A stretch of 64,000 nt of DNA from Heterotrichella gracilis (Eukaryota > Sar > Xanthophyceae > Tribonematales > Xanthonemataceae): NCBI GenBank assembly GCA_032358255.1, contig JAULBX010024073.1, forward strand, positions 1-64,000. The letters are read 5' to 3'. Under the pieces are notes generated by a model, which saw only the letters and a program-made list of their open reading frames with translations, ran no database searches and was not told the origin of the DNA. Below, piece after piece: positions 1 to 10,500 of the stretch. Every line of letters begins with the position of its first letter. Position 1 is the stretch's first letter. The position numbers and the translations under genes are program-made.

Positions 1-21
1 CCCCCCCCCCCCCCCCCCCAC

Positions 22-1307
22 CTGCTCAAGCAGCTTGACCGTAACCCTCTCATCCGCGTGGCGCAGCTCAAACCTCACGCGCTGGAGCTGGTCGCGCAGC
101 AGGCGCATGTCCTCCTTCACGTCCTGGGGCAACTGCACCACAAGCTAGGGTTCAGCTAGGGTCAGAATATTGTTATGCGTGATTATTCTAGGGTTTGTAG
201 GGTTTAGTAGGGGTCGCGTGGCAGGCGCATGTCCTCCTTCACGTCCTGGGGCAACTGCACAAAATCCATGCTAGGGTTCATGGTTGAATTACATTATTTT
301 CACGGAAATAGAGTTTAATAGGGTTTGTGCGGCAGGCGCAAGTCCTCCTTCACTCCTGGGGCAACTGTGGAGCAACCACAATCTAGAGTTATGGTCGGAA
401 TTCTTCTAAGGAACTTTTCTAAGGTTTATGGTGGGGCGTGTTGGCTGGAATGCATGAACAATACATGTACATTATGAAATTTTACCCAAAAAAGGCAGAA
501 AAACGTGATATGGGCTACCTCCAGGCCTAGGTGCTTCCAGCCCATGACCACAGCTGCAACTTTAGGGTATAGGGTCATCCTTAGGGTTTAGGGTCCCTCC
601 AAGCCTTTAGGGTCACCTTAAGGTCCAGGTATTCCAGCTCCGCCACCGCCTTGGACAGCCCCAGTGCCAGCGCCGAGAGGTGCAGCCGCGTGTCCTCGGC
701 CGCCAGCACAGCCTGCAGCAACCCCTGGCCTCCGCACCCATCCACGGCGTCGCACAGGGCGCGCAGGGCATCACACAGGGCGGCTGCAGTAGGAGGGTGG
801 TGGGATACAGCTAAATTTGTTATAATGATACATTTACCATTTTATTACGTATTTCAATATTGCAATTTATAGTTTACTACAATGTACTAAAATACATCTG
901 TCGATTTAGCAAAATTGCAATAAAACCAGATTATTAAAATGATACAGAGCGCAATAACAAGGACCACTCCAGGCACTGTGGCCGCCTGCGGCCCCCGTAA
1001 AAGCACGCCTGAACACGTCCATTGTGTGCGCATGTGAGTGGTGGCGGCGGCAGCAGCCACTTGCACACCATTGTGCATGACAGCACCACACCAATGCACA
1101 TTTGCCCACATGTGACAGCCCCGGGTTCTGCAGCGCACCTTGTGCGAGCGGCAGCCCCGGCGCGTCCGCCCCTGCCTGCGCCACGGCTTCCGCCACCAGC
1201 TGCAGCTTGGATGCAAAGCGCGCCGCGGTGGCGCAGTCTGGCTGGTGCGTGTTGGCGGCAGAGGCGACGGCGCGCACCGCCCCGCACAGGGCCACCACCT
1301 CTTCCAT
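22..1307 (-). CDS. MLKL-N-terminal-like helical domain protein, 3' end outside window
   Basis: Three exons in phase on the minus strand: 1307-1139, 783-617 and 132-22, giving about 149 residues before the gene leaves the window. The start is the ATG at 1307, directly after a CCCTAAA-type repeat. The protein is all-helical in pattern: an ALCGAVRAV segment, then NTHQPDCATAARFASKLQLV, then a second ALCDALRALCDAV segment, then a charged helix with KEDMRLLRDQLQRVRFEL. The N-x4-C-x3-A spacing followed by heptad hydrophobics resembles the four-helix MLKL N-terminal domain found at the front of many plant and algal kinases and cell-death proteins. No kinase or other effector is visible because the rest is off the edge. 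The last visible donor leads into a run of C on the plus strand at the very start of the window. The exon chain is well supported by phase; the family call is only by pattern and could be another helical bundle. Confidence 0.5.
90..372 (-). repeat. Decayed partial copies of the third exon's 5' end
   Basis: The acceptor and first 35-40 bases of the exon at 132-22 appear three times: at about 135-95, at about 258-220 and at about 372-332. Each copy keeps the motif TCCTCCTTCA and the GGGGCAACTG that carries the acceptor. The two outer copies lie in the intron upstream of the real exon and are interspersed with TAGGG runs. They look like local duplications that decayed, or possible alternative 3' splice sites. 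Confidence 0.6.
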
Positions 1308-1458
1308 CACCCTAAACCCTAAACGCCGCACAGGGCTACCAGCTCGTCCATCGTCCTTTTGCATGCAGCATCTGCCTGCAGGAAGGTTACGTGTGGGAGT
1401 GAGGAGGCAGGCGAGCATGCTGAGCTTGCCACTAAACCCTAAACCCTAAACCTTTAGG
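1308..1458. repeat. Interstitial CCCTAAA telomere-type repeats
   Basis: Two short arrays of the plant-type telomere unit CCCTAAA lie just upstream of the first gene's start codon: 1308-1324 (two units) and 1433-1458 (about three units plus a TTTAGG turn-around). More degenerate TTAGGG runs occur at 140-220 and 541-615 in its introns. Confidence 0.75.
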
Positions 1459-3143
1459 CAGGCATGGTCGTGCGGCTGAGGTGCAGGTGGATTGAGGTGT
1501 GTGTAGTGCCTGAGACGGCAGTGTGCATTGTGCTTTTGGCAAACTGTGCCGCACCTGAAGGGCTGCCAGGGCTGGGTATCACTCGGCATTACGAGATGCA
1601 TCGCCCAATGCTTCCTGTGGTAGTGGAATGCAATGCATGCATATAAGTCTTCTGGTAATGCGGTTTTATTATTCCTTTAAGAGCAAGATAGCACTTCCAA
1701 TTGATTTACTCAAAAGACCTGCAAAGGACCTAAGACAGTCTTTCAGGTGTGGATGACCACACCTCCGTTCGAGCGCAGGTTATTGACAACTCACTTTCAT
1801 TGCCGCACGCTGAACTAAGTAGCAAGCCTCAGATCGCCACCGTGCATATACTGTGTATATTGCTGGTGTAAACCATACTATAGCTTTCAAGACAACGCAG
1901 GATACGCCTGTTCCGACGGTGCGTGCATCGACAATGCTAGACACTCTCGATGACAGGTGTCAAAATTAAGTCTCGGACAAAGCGCAAGAATCGCGGTTCG
2001 GAATACCAAGCTAGGATATCTTTCTGGTGTATTGACTTCGAAGAAGTGCTGCTACTACAGTACTGTATCGTGAAAAGGCTAGTTCGTTGGCCCCACCTGC
2101 CAGGTGGTGCTGGTGGCACCAACATACGCAAGAGTGCAGCCTACGTGAACCTTCCTAGACGCTCTTTGTACGCCATAGGGGTGCATACCTGGGCCTGTCA
2201 AACCACTAGTCTTAGGCTGTACAGCCAGATCGTGTTGAGTTGATCTAGGTAGCCACTGCAGGCACCTCAATGTGGTCCCCCTGACGAGCTCCCCAGCGAT
2301 CTGCAAATATGGTTGAAGCACAGGAAGTGGTTTGAAAGGAGGTGCGGCTTGCGGGATATGTTAGCACCGCGTGCTTCGTCTGCGTTGCCTTTCACAGGAA
2401 GACTTTCCAGGAAAGTTTCCTAGGCTGCACGAACAGAATCGCCTTACAGGTCAGCTTGCGCGCGCACAGCACGAGGTGTCAAAACCCTAATATAGGATCG
2501 GTGAGACAGTGTTGCCAGGTGACCTTCGACGTGATCACTGAAAGTGATTTGTTTTCAGCCAGCAAGCTCAGCTCGGTCGGACCGCAGCGGCTGGTTTTGT
2601 GCCACAGTAAAGCGTCTGCAAATGGCCCACGAGTATCGCCAGTGACAATGAAATTGCAGATTTGTTTCTGAAATGCGAACCATTTGTGTGGCAATGCATG
2701 CCGTGAACTTGACACGTTAGTCCGACTAACGTGCCAAGTTCAACATCGGATGTTGCACAGTTTGGACACACGACGTCCACATATCATTGCATCAACCATC
2801 TGTGGCAAGTTGTAACAAGCATAGAATTAAACCTGAGTTAAACTCAAACACGTGACTGTTCCTCAGAGAGAATCTGTTCCCGGACTGGCAGACTGCCAAC
2901 TTGGGAGGATGGCCATACTCGAATGCACCCTGCCTTGTACAGGGGGTACAGCTAGGCAAAGTCTACATAGACAGCCAGAAGTGCATATACGTTACAATAC
3001 ATGCTTGACCCCAGAGGGGTGCATCCATTGAAAATAGCCAAACGCCATGCACTCCTGTCCAACACAATACGCTGCCAGGTGCCAGCCCCAAAGAGACCTC
3101 TAGCAATAAGGTCCCTCTTATTGCAACGCTGATACTGGCAGTG
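1459..3143. other. Intergenic, no supported gene
   Basis: No open frame here has splice partners, family motifs or coding-like composition. The stretch is closer to even base composition than the genes. It holds two adjacent hairpins (listed separately) and a small ACCCC-AGA-GGGGT stem near 3005, and is otherwise featureless to me. Confidence 0.5.
2704..2755. repeat. Two adjacent hairpins
   Basis: Bases 2704-2722 pair with 2724-2742 around a single C, with 19-bp arms and one mismatch; the core is GTTAGTC/GACTAAC. Immediately after, 2741-2755 forms CAACATC-G-GATGTTG with perfect 7-bp arms. Loops of one base favour a DNA cruciform or a repeat end over a normal RNA stem. No gene is adjacent. 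Confidence 0.6.
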
Positions 3144-3436
3144 CAGGGTGCGGGCGCGGAAACCGGGCGCGGGGCGCGGGGCGCGGGGGGGCGCGCCCGG
3201 GGTGCGCCCGGCAGGCCCTAAAGACTGGGGCGCGGAAATTAATTAAAATGATTTTTATCTTTAAATAAATCGTATTAAAAGCATTATTTTATGGTTTATT
3301 TTTACAAAACCATTAAAATAATGGTTAATTACGTAATTTATGGTAATTAAAATGATTTAAATTAAATTAAATGGCATTATCCCGCGCCCCTATTGCGCCC
3401 CGCGCCCCCCTCAAAATGTCCGCGCCCTGCACCCTG
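3144..3436. mobile_element. MITE-like element with GC-rich terminal inverted repeats
   Basis: The left end starts CAGGGTGCGGGCGCGGA, and the reverse complement of the right end reads CAGGGTGCAGGGCGCGGAC. Both continue inwards into GGCGCGGGGCGC-rich sequence, giving imperfect inverted repeats of about 40-50 bp. Between them is a very AT-rich core of about 150 bases (TTAATTAAAATGATT type). There is no coding capacity, and I could not find a clear target-site duplication. CAGGG-type ends occur in hAT-like non-autonomous elements, but the superfamily is not settled. The right end abuts the LINE remnant, so the element probably landed in it or ended it. Confidence 0.55.
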
Positions 3437-4040
3437 ATAATCATACTGCATACCAGGGTTGCCAACCCTGCCCTTCCCTTGGATCTTGGAATGAAAAATC
3501 TGCCTAGGAAGCATAGTGTCAGACATGCGCATATCGTGTCCAAATCACCGAAGCCGCTGCACCCTAAGCAGATCGGAGATGCTGGTCTGATCATCACACT
3601 TAATGAGAACGTCGCTGTAAGTTACTTGGTCCATCCTTGTGACACCCAGAATAGTGCGCAGGCAGCGCATCATAAAGACATTTAGCCGTTGTGTTTGTGA
3701 GTCAGTTATCGCCCATGTCTCACAGCCGTACAGAAGCGTGGGCAGCACATACACCCTAAACATCTCCATCTTAAAGGGCATGGAATGGTGCTTGGTCCAT
3801 AATTCTTGCGTTGGTGAAAGGCATACGCTGCAGCCGTAATCCTATGGGAGAGCTCAAGGTCTAGCCCCCCGTCCCAAGTCACCACACTTCCAAGATACAT
3901 GAAGCTGCTCACGCGCTCGATGACACAGCCGCGCAACACAATAGGGGCCATATCGCTGCCATCTCCACCAAACATCATCACTTTTGTCCTGGCGGTGGAC
4001 AGGTCCAGAAGTGCAACAAGCAGGAAAAGGCCTAGATGAA
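3437..4040 (-). mobile_element. LINE reverse transcriptase C-terminal fragment, dead
   Basis: On the minus strand, from 4040 downwards, a frame reads LLDLSTARTKVMMFGG, followed by SSFMYLGSVVTWDGGLDLEL and RITAAAYAF. After a frame change comes VLPTLLYGCETWAITDSQ, then MRCLRTILGVTRMDQV. This order (KTKVM, F-YLGS, LLYGCETW, R-ILG) is the region after the reverse-transcriptase palm in non-LTR retrotransposons, the endonuclease-RT type common in animal and algal genomes. The usual RLRWFGH motif reads RLR-stop-FGH here (TGG to TGA). With the frameshift near 3780 and loss of the 5' part this is a 5'-truncated, non-functional copy. Its 3' side stops at the MITE-like element. Confidence 0.85.
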
Positions 4041-4500
4041 ACGACTAAAGACGGAAACGACTAACAAATAAATCTAGTGTGCTGTCAGCCGGATTAGCTC
4101 CATTGTGTGTGAATTTGCAGTGGCCTGGACACATAATACTATAGCGTAAAAAATGGAAATAAAAGCAGGCAACACCAATCCAAAATTCAACATACATACC
4201 ATTGACAATAAACCACTGGAAATGCGTTGTTTCCCCTGTAAAAGTGAATTGTACATACCACTGCCAACCATGATACAGGCCCACGCAGGCTGCAAGCATA
4301 GGCACATAACAGAAAGCAAGCATCAGGCATGGTGGACAATCAAAGCACTGGTCATGAAATTAAACTAGGACACCCTCTCATGACCTACAGCCTGCCTGCC
4401 AGCCCTTGAGGGTTCATGCAACCACCTGGGCACCAGTGCTCAAGTTGAATACTGTCCTCTAGCGGTGCATCCAAAGGCACATGAGCTCATTGCGCTCCCC
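4041..4500. other. Short intergenic stretch between LINE remnant and K+ channel gene
   Basis: AT-richer sequence that should include the 3' UTR of the minus-strand K+ channel gene. The hydrophobic open frame on the minus strand at 4323-4045 has no family signature or splice partner, so I do not call it. Confidence 0.4.
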
Positions 4501-7500
4501 CTATTCGGCGTCTCCAGCCGTGCTTGCGCCAGCTGTGCCTGCCGCCAGCTCAGCAAGTTTGCCCTGCACGCATGGTACCCATGGTCAGAATCAACTCCAG
4601 CCAGTACAACATCAAAATTGGCTCCAAAGCCGACGTTTGCCATGTCATGTGGTCAAGTAATGCCACACTGTTGTGCTGCAAGAAAGCCTATGGTGCCTAC
4701 TAAACCTTTTATTGTTCTTCTTTCTTACCTCGAGATACTCCACAGCCGGGTTGGCTCCCACTGTCTTGGCCTCATCCAGCGGTGTGTGGCCCCAGCGATC
4801 GGCTGGTGACAGGTCAGCATGCCCCTCCTCAATAAGCACACGCAGCTGCAGAGCGGCACAGGGGGTGACGAACAGAAAACATGCGCATGTGCTGGCCCGG
4901 CAGGCACAGACGTCATGGAATGGGAGTCAAAAAGAGGGGGGGATTGGCCCTTTGTCCACACTGTGCAATTACCACGGGCTGTCAATGCCACCACATTGAG
5001 AGGAAGAGCCTAGACAGCATGCATGGACCTTCATGAGGGCCACTGCCACAGCAAGTCCCAGCCACTGGACACTGATGCAGCTGGTCTATACAATGCATCT
5101 GTGGGTTCAACCACCTGGCAAGGGGAACTGCATCTGCGCATGCGCCAGTATTCGCTGGTTCGTTACCAGCATTCCACCACCCTCATCTGTACTATGCCCC
5201 CCAAACCCCAACGACACCCCAACCCAAATTCGGCCCAAACGTACCATGGAGACATTGCCCTCGGACGCCGCAATGTGCATGGCTGTGCGCTTGTCGTAGT
5301 CGCCTGCGTTGACATCCGCGCCCTGCCCAATCGCCCTGCGCAGCTGCTCCACATCCCCCTCGTACACAATGGTGCACAGGTTGGCGGCCTCCTGATCGGT
5401 GGCGGTGCCGCGGCTCTTGCCCTTGAGAGTCTTGTTCATCTCCTGCGTGGGTTCAGGGTTTAGAAATAGGGTTGGATTCACCAGCGTGACTGCGGTTGTA
5501 GCAAAGCTTTTGCCCCTGAGAAAATTGGCAAGATACAGAGTGGCGTGGCGCCATAAACCATTTCCGTGTGTATGAAATGGTTATGTGCATTAACAGCGGC
5601 AAACATGATGTTCAGTGTTTCCTGGCTTTCATGCGCTGCACCTCACCTGCAGGTACGTGATAGCTGGCTGCGCCTTGACGCGTATGGCTTCGTCCATGGG
5701 GATGCTGCCCCAGCGGTCCAGAGGATCAATTTGGGCATGGCCCTCCGCCAGCAGGATTTTGAGCTGCAAACGGAATAAAATGTGTCATACCGCTGAGGTC
5801 AGGACTTAGGTGGTGTGGAGGGGGAGTGACCAGGACTCCTGGCAGGAGCTAACTAATTAATTGTTGGATTGCCAATAATTTTGCACGAATCGTCCCCATG
5901 CAATCATTGCCATACTGTTTGCCACCTCTTAACCAGGTATGCACTGCTTACTATATGAGGGTGCACCCAGAGCCTTGTGGATATGAGTTTTACTACTGAA
6001 ATTGTATTGTGTTACATCCTTGTACATTTGACTGCTGGGGATAGTGAAACGTACATGCACTGCCAAACAAATGGGCAGAACTGAGTTGCATGATTGTACC
6101 TTGCTGACGTGTTCCTGACAGCTACCTTGGCAATGGCAGGTGTGCAGTGGTCCCCTCGCACCATGATTCGATGACAGTGCTCATAACCCTACATGTCCTG
6201 ACCAGTCCCATGGGTGCCAGGGATTGGGATGCACCCACTCACCATGGTGACACTGCCTTCCGCTGCAGCGATGTGCATGGCTGTGCGCTTGTCGTAGTCG
6301 CATGCGTTGACGTCCACGCCCGCCTTGATGAGGCGCCGCAGCAGCTGGCCATCGCCGTTGAATACGCACGTGCACAGCGCTGCGGCGGCAGCGATGGAGT
6401 CCATGCCAATCCTGCGCACGCACATACAGTGGTAAAGGACTGACCCCATGTGCTTGCTGAGTATCCAAAGGGCCCTTAATGTCAGACACTTTGCCCAGCC
6501 AGCAACCTGACGATGATTGCATGTCCCTCATGCCTCGCGGCTTCTGCATTCAAACTCTTTCTGCTGTGCCCCTGTCCTAAGCTAATAGGGATATGCTAGC
6601 TTGGAGCAAAATTTCATAGTTATCCATCGTATGCATTTCAGGCCCTGAATAATCATGCATTTGTTTTTGTTTACTTACTTCACATCCCTCTCCTTGAGCA
6701 GCGTGATAATTTCATCCTGCCCATGCTTGCATGCCTCCAGCATGGCATTGCCCCCCAGCGCATCCTACAGCAACAACGGCCACAGTGGGAAACAGACCCA
6801 AACCATGAAACACTATAAATCAGTGTTTTGACGCTGCATTATGTAGTCGGCACAAATAAGATTCGCGCCAGTTAGCAAACTTCAAAAACGGCATAAGCAG
6901 TGTTTTGACAGGCCTGCCTGGCGGCATGGGTATATGGCTGACTGCTTACACTTTGATAGAAACTCATGTGAGTAAAACAAAAATAGAAAACATGGCGCTC
7001 ACCTGCAAGGTAGGATCTGCCCCTGCCGCCAGTAGGGTTTTTGCCACATCCAAGTGGCCCTTTGCTGCCACCAGCATGAGCGCTGTGCGCTTGTCGTAAT
7101 CACAGCTGTTGACGTCAAAGCCCTGCTGGATCATCTGCATGGCAGGCAACACACCACACCTCAGGGCAGTAGGGTGCAGTGCTTGCACAGTGCTGGTGTT
7201 TGCAGTGCTGGTATTTGCAGTGCTGATTGCATGTCCTGAGCACTGCATTTGTTTGCACATGCGCCAAAAGCAATAGGTGTACATAGGCTGGGGCATGTAT
7301 GCGCATCTACGTATGTACTGACTGGGTTGACTTAAGTTGGTATGTGCTGTATGGGGCCATCAGGTCAATACTGGCGCATGCACCTTACCTTTGCCACATA
7401 CTCGGTGTCGCCCCTGGCTGCTGCGCACAGGTACTCAAACACGCGCTCCTCGTCGTGCTTGGCGATGTACTGGGACACCATGAAGCGCACGCGCAGCATG

Positions 7501-10500
7501 TTGCCAAGAACCTGCGCACCAGCAAATCAAGTGATCAATTAAGAAATTACTTTACTTTTGTTAATATTGAAATATTCATGTCACGACTAGATCAATCATT
7601 TTTAGATGCACGGTGAGGGGGTGGGCTCAATCTACATGCAAAGTTGTAACCACCCAAACAAGAAGGTCACACAGCCCGGAAAAGAAGGGAAACATGATCT
7701 GTAGACACAACCTGGTGGGCCCGAACATCCACGTCACCCTGGTCTAAACGTGAGGCGTTTTTGCAAGTACAGGACATTTTCATTGCTATATCAGAGTATA
7801 TAGTACAGGTACAAAAGAACCAGGGGATAGGATCAGAACAAAGTCAAACAAGCACCTGCTCCTGCTGTGGCCCCAGGCCCTGCAGGATGCCGCTGGGGCT
7901 GCGCCGTTGTATGTCGGCAACAGGCGACTCCTCGCCCACCAGCTCGGGTGAGGCCTGGTGGTAGCGCAGGCTCTCGATGTTGCTGGACATCATGACCTAC
8001 AGCGATGTGAGCAACCTCAGATTTCAACACAAAATTCAGATTTCAACCTCTGGTGAGGACCGTGTCAACATGGACCTGCTTGGCGCTGCATGTGCAAGGC
8101 TGACTGGCTGGATTGCTGGGATGAATGGGGCTACCCAGCAGGAGAGTAATTAAAAAGGTCTATGCACACTGGCTATCCTGCCATGCAGGTCGCGGTGATG
8201 CGAATAGGTCCCCCGCATTGCCATCCACAGCCATGAAACCCGCGCCAGGGGTATACTAATATTACTAACTATACCCCGCCCACATGTTAATATAGTTAGT
8301 ACACCCCTGCCCGCGCCAAACCATGCACATGCACATGAGCTCACCTCTGCTCAGGCTGAGGTATTATTTATTTTATCGTGCATAATATTGTCCAGAAGGT
8401 GATATAATTGCATGCATTTAAGGCCTCTCACCACACTGGCTACCCGGCCCTGCACGTTGCGGCGATGCAGAGAGCAGTCCAAACCGTGAAACAGGAGTCA
8501 GGCCATACCAAGGGTAGTAAGATACATGATAAGAATAATACTTATGGTATTCCCCTTGGCACTATGCGCGCACCTCTGCCAGCTGCGCAGAGCCCACTCT
8601 GCCCCGGAACGCCCGCGCAACCTCCGTCTCCGCACCATGCAGGAGCGCATCCAGCACTGCGCGGCCGCCTATGGGGAAGGACGCCACCACCGACTGGTAC
8701 ATGGGCCGCGTGATGACCAGCATGCGGCACACAGTCAGGCTGCGCACAGTCTGCGGCAGAGCACAAAGGGTGTGTACGTATGGTATATTTATGCTCTGAG
8801 AGGGGGGTGTTTGTGCAAACGTGCTGGAGGAGGGGCGCTGGAATAGTCATGTGAAGCGCCCAGCTATGCATGAGTATTTGAACAGCATGTTGGAGATATG
8901 TGTCTAGGGCACAACTAAGTAGGCATTGCTGGCTATGCATCATTTCAGTTCACCAGCCACGGTCGTCAAACCACAGTCCCCAATGTGGCAGTTGATGACC
9001 AGCTGCTGTGCCACTCATTGGACTTCCATCCTATCTACTTTAACCATTATCTGGACACCGTTTGTTATGCTTTTTGAGGTATAATTTTCACTATTTCTAG
9101 GTAATTATTGTGGGGGACTCCCCCATCATTTCTATCTTCTTCAAATTGAAACATATGTAGCAATTCTTTTCATTTCGATTTTTCATTGTATAATCTACCC
9201 CGTCCGTACCTCCATGGTGGCCACCTCGGTGAAGAACGCAATGTCCCCAAAGGACTCCCCGGTGCTGGCAATGCGCCGCCCCCCGCCCCCATGCACTGAC
9301 ACATCCATGTCAATGTGCAGGTCCTCAGACAGCTCATCCTTCACCTTGAGCACCTCCACCATACCCGCCACCACGATGTACAGCTCATTCACAAAGTCAC
9401 CCTCAGTCATGACCTCCACCTGCAGTGGGAAAGTGGGGCGTCAGCGCATGCGGGCGCGGGCGTGGGTTGCGCTAGGGCACTGTACTTCCCACATTCTCCA
9501 CCCATGCTTCACCCAAACCGTTTGCGATGACCACCACGTAACCATTAACCTTCATGCTTCACCCCTGGGCAGGAGATGGCTGCAGCACCCTTGCCTGTGC
9601 TTATTGAGGGGTCCCATCCATGACGCATGGCTCACATGCACGGCAAACCATTAACTGACCCATGCCTCCACCCACCAGCTAGTCAAGCTTGCGCTGGTGA
9701 TTCAACCTAGCAGTGCACAGCATGTGATGGGTACGACGAAGGTATGCACTGGGTACCTTTGGCATGTAGAGCTCCACGCGCGCCACCGCCAGCACTGCGT
9801 CCACAAACCTCTGCTTGCACTCCTTGAACAGGTAGCAGCTCTGCAGGTTCTCCTGGTACAGGTAGCGCAGCAGGCGGCGCCGCACGGTGGTGGGGTAGAT
9901 GGCAAGCACCTGCGAGTTACATGCATGACAGTCAGGATGGACCCTAAAGCGTAAACCCTAGACGTTACATGGTGACGTACATTAGTACAGCACAAAGGGG
10001 GTAAATGGGGTAGGTCCACGGCCACAAGGGCTGGCAAGCAGACCTCAGATCGCGCAAGATCAACACATGGTATAACGAGTGCCAAAATGTAACTGCTTGG
10101 CGGCGCATGTGCAAGGCTAGTGTGTGGCTGTGTTGCTGGAATGGCATGTGCAAGGCTAGTGTGTGGCTGTGTTGCTGGAATCGCATGTGCAAGGCGGGTG
10201 TTGGCTGTGTTGCTGGGGTGGCATGTGCTTCAACCAACCTGCTCGTCAGATGCCTGCTCGTTGTGGAAATGGAGCTGCAGGTGCTCCTGCATGGACTCCT
10301 TCAGGTGCTACAGGAGGGAAGAAGGATGATTCAGGGCACAGCTGCCAATAAGGAATGAAGTGGGATGCAGGAGGGAAGGAGTATGATTCAGGCACAGCTG
10401 TCATTAAGGGATGAAGTGAGGTGCAGGAGGGAAGAAGGATGATGCAAGGCACAGCTGCCATTAAGGGAAGGATGAAGTCGAATGCAGGGAGCTGGCAGCA

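Noticed and set aside
1-19. Poly-C run as a telomere or gap
   Set aside because: It is short and, on the minus strand, reads as the start of an intron after a proper donor; an assembly artefact is possible but cannot be shown.
4045-4323. Hydrophobic 92-codon minus-strand frame
   Set aside because: No family motif, no splice partners, and another frame of the same stretch is equally hydrophobic; likely AT-rich chance frame.
10105-10486. CRISPR-like array
   Set aside because: Repeats are contiguous or diverged tandem units without unique spacers and lie in a eukaryotic intron.
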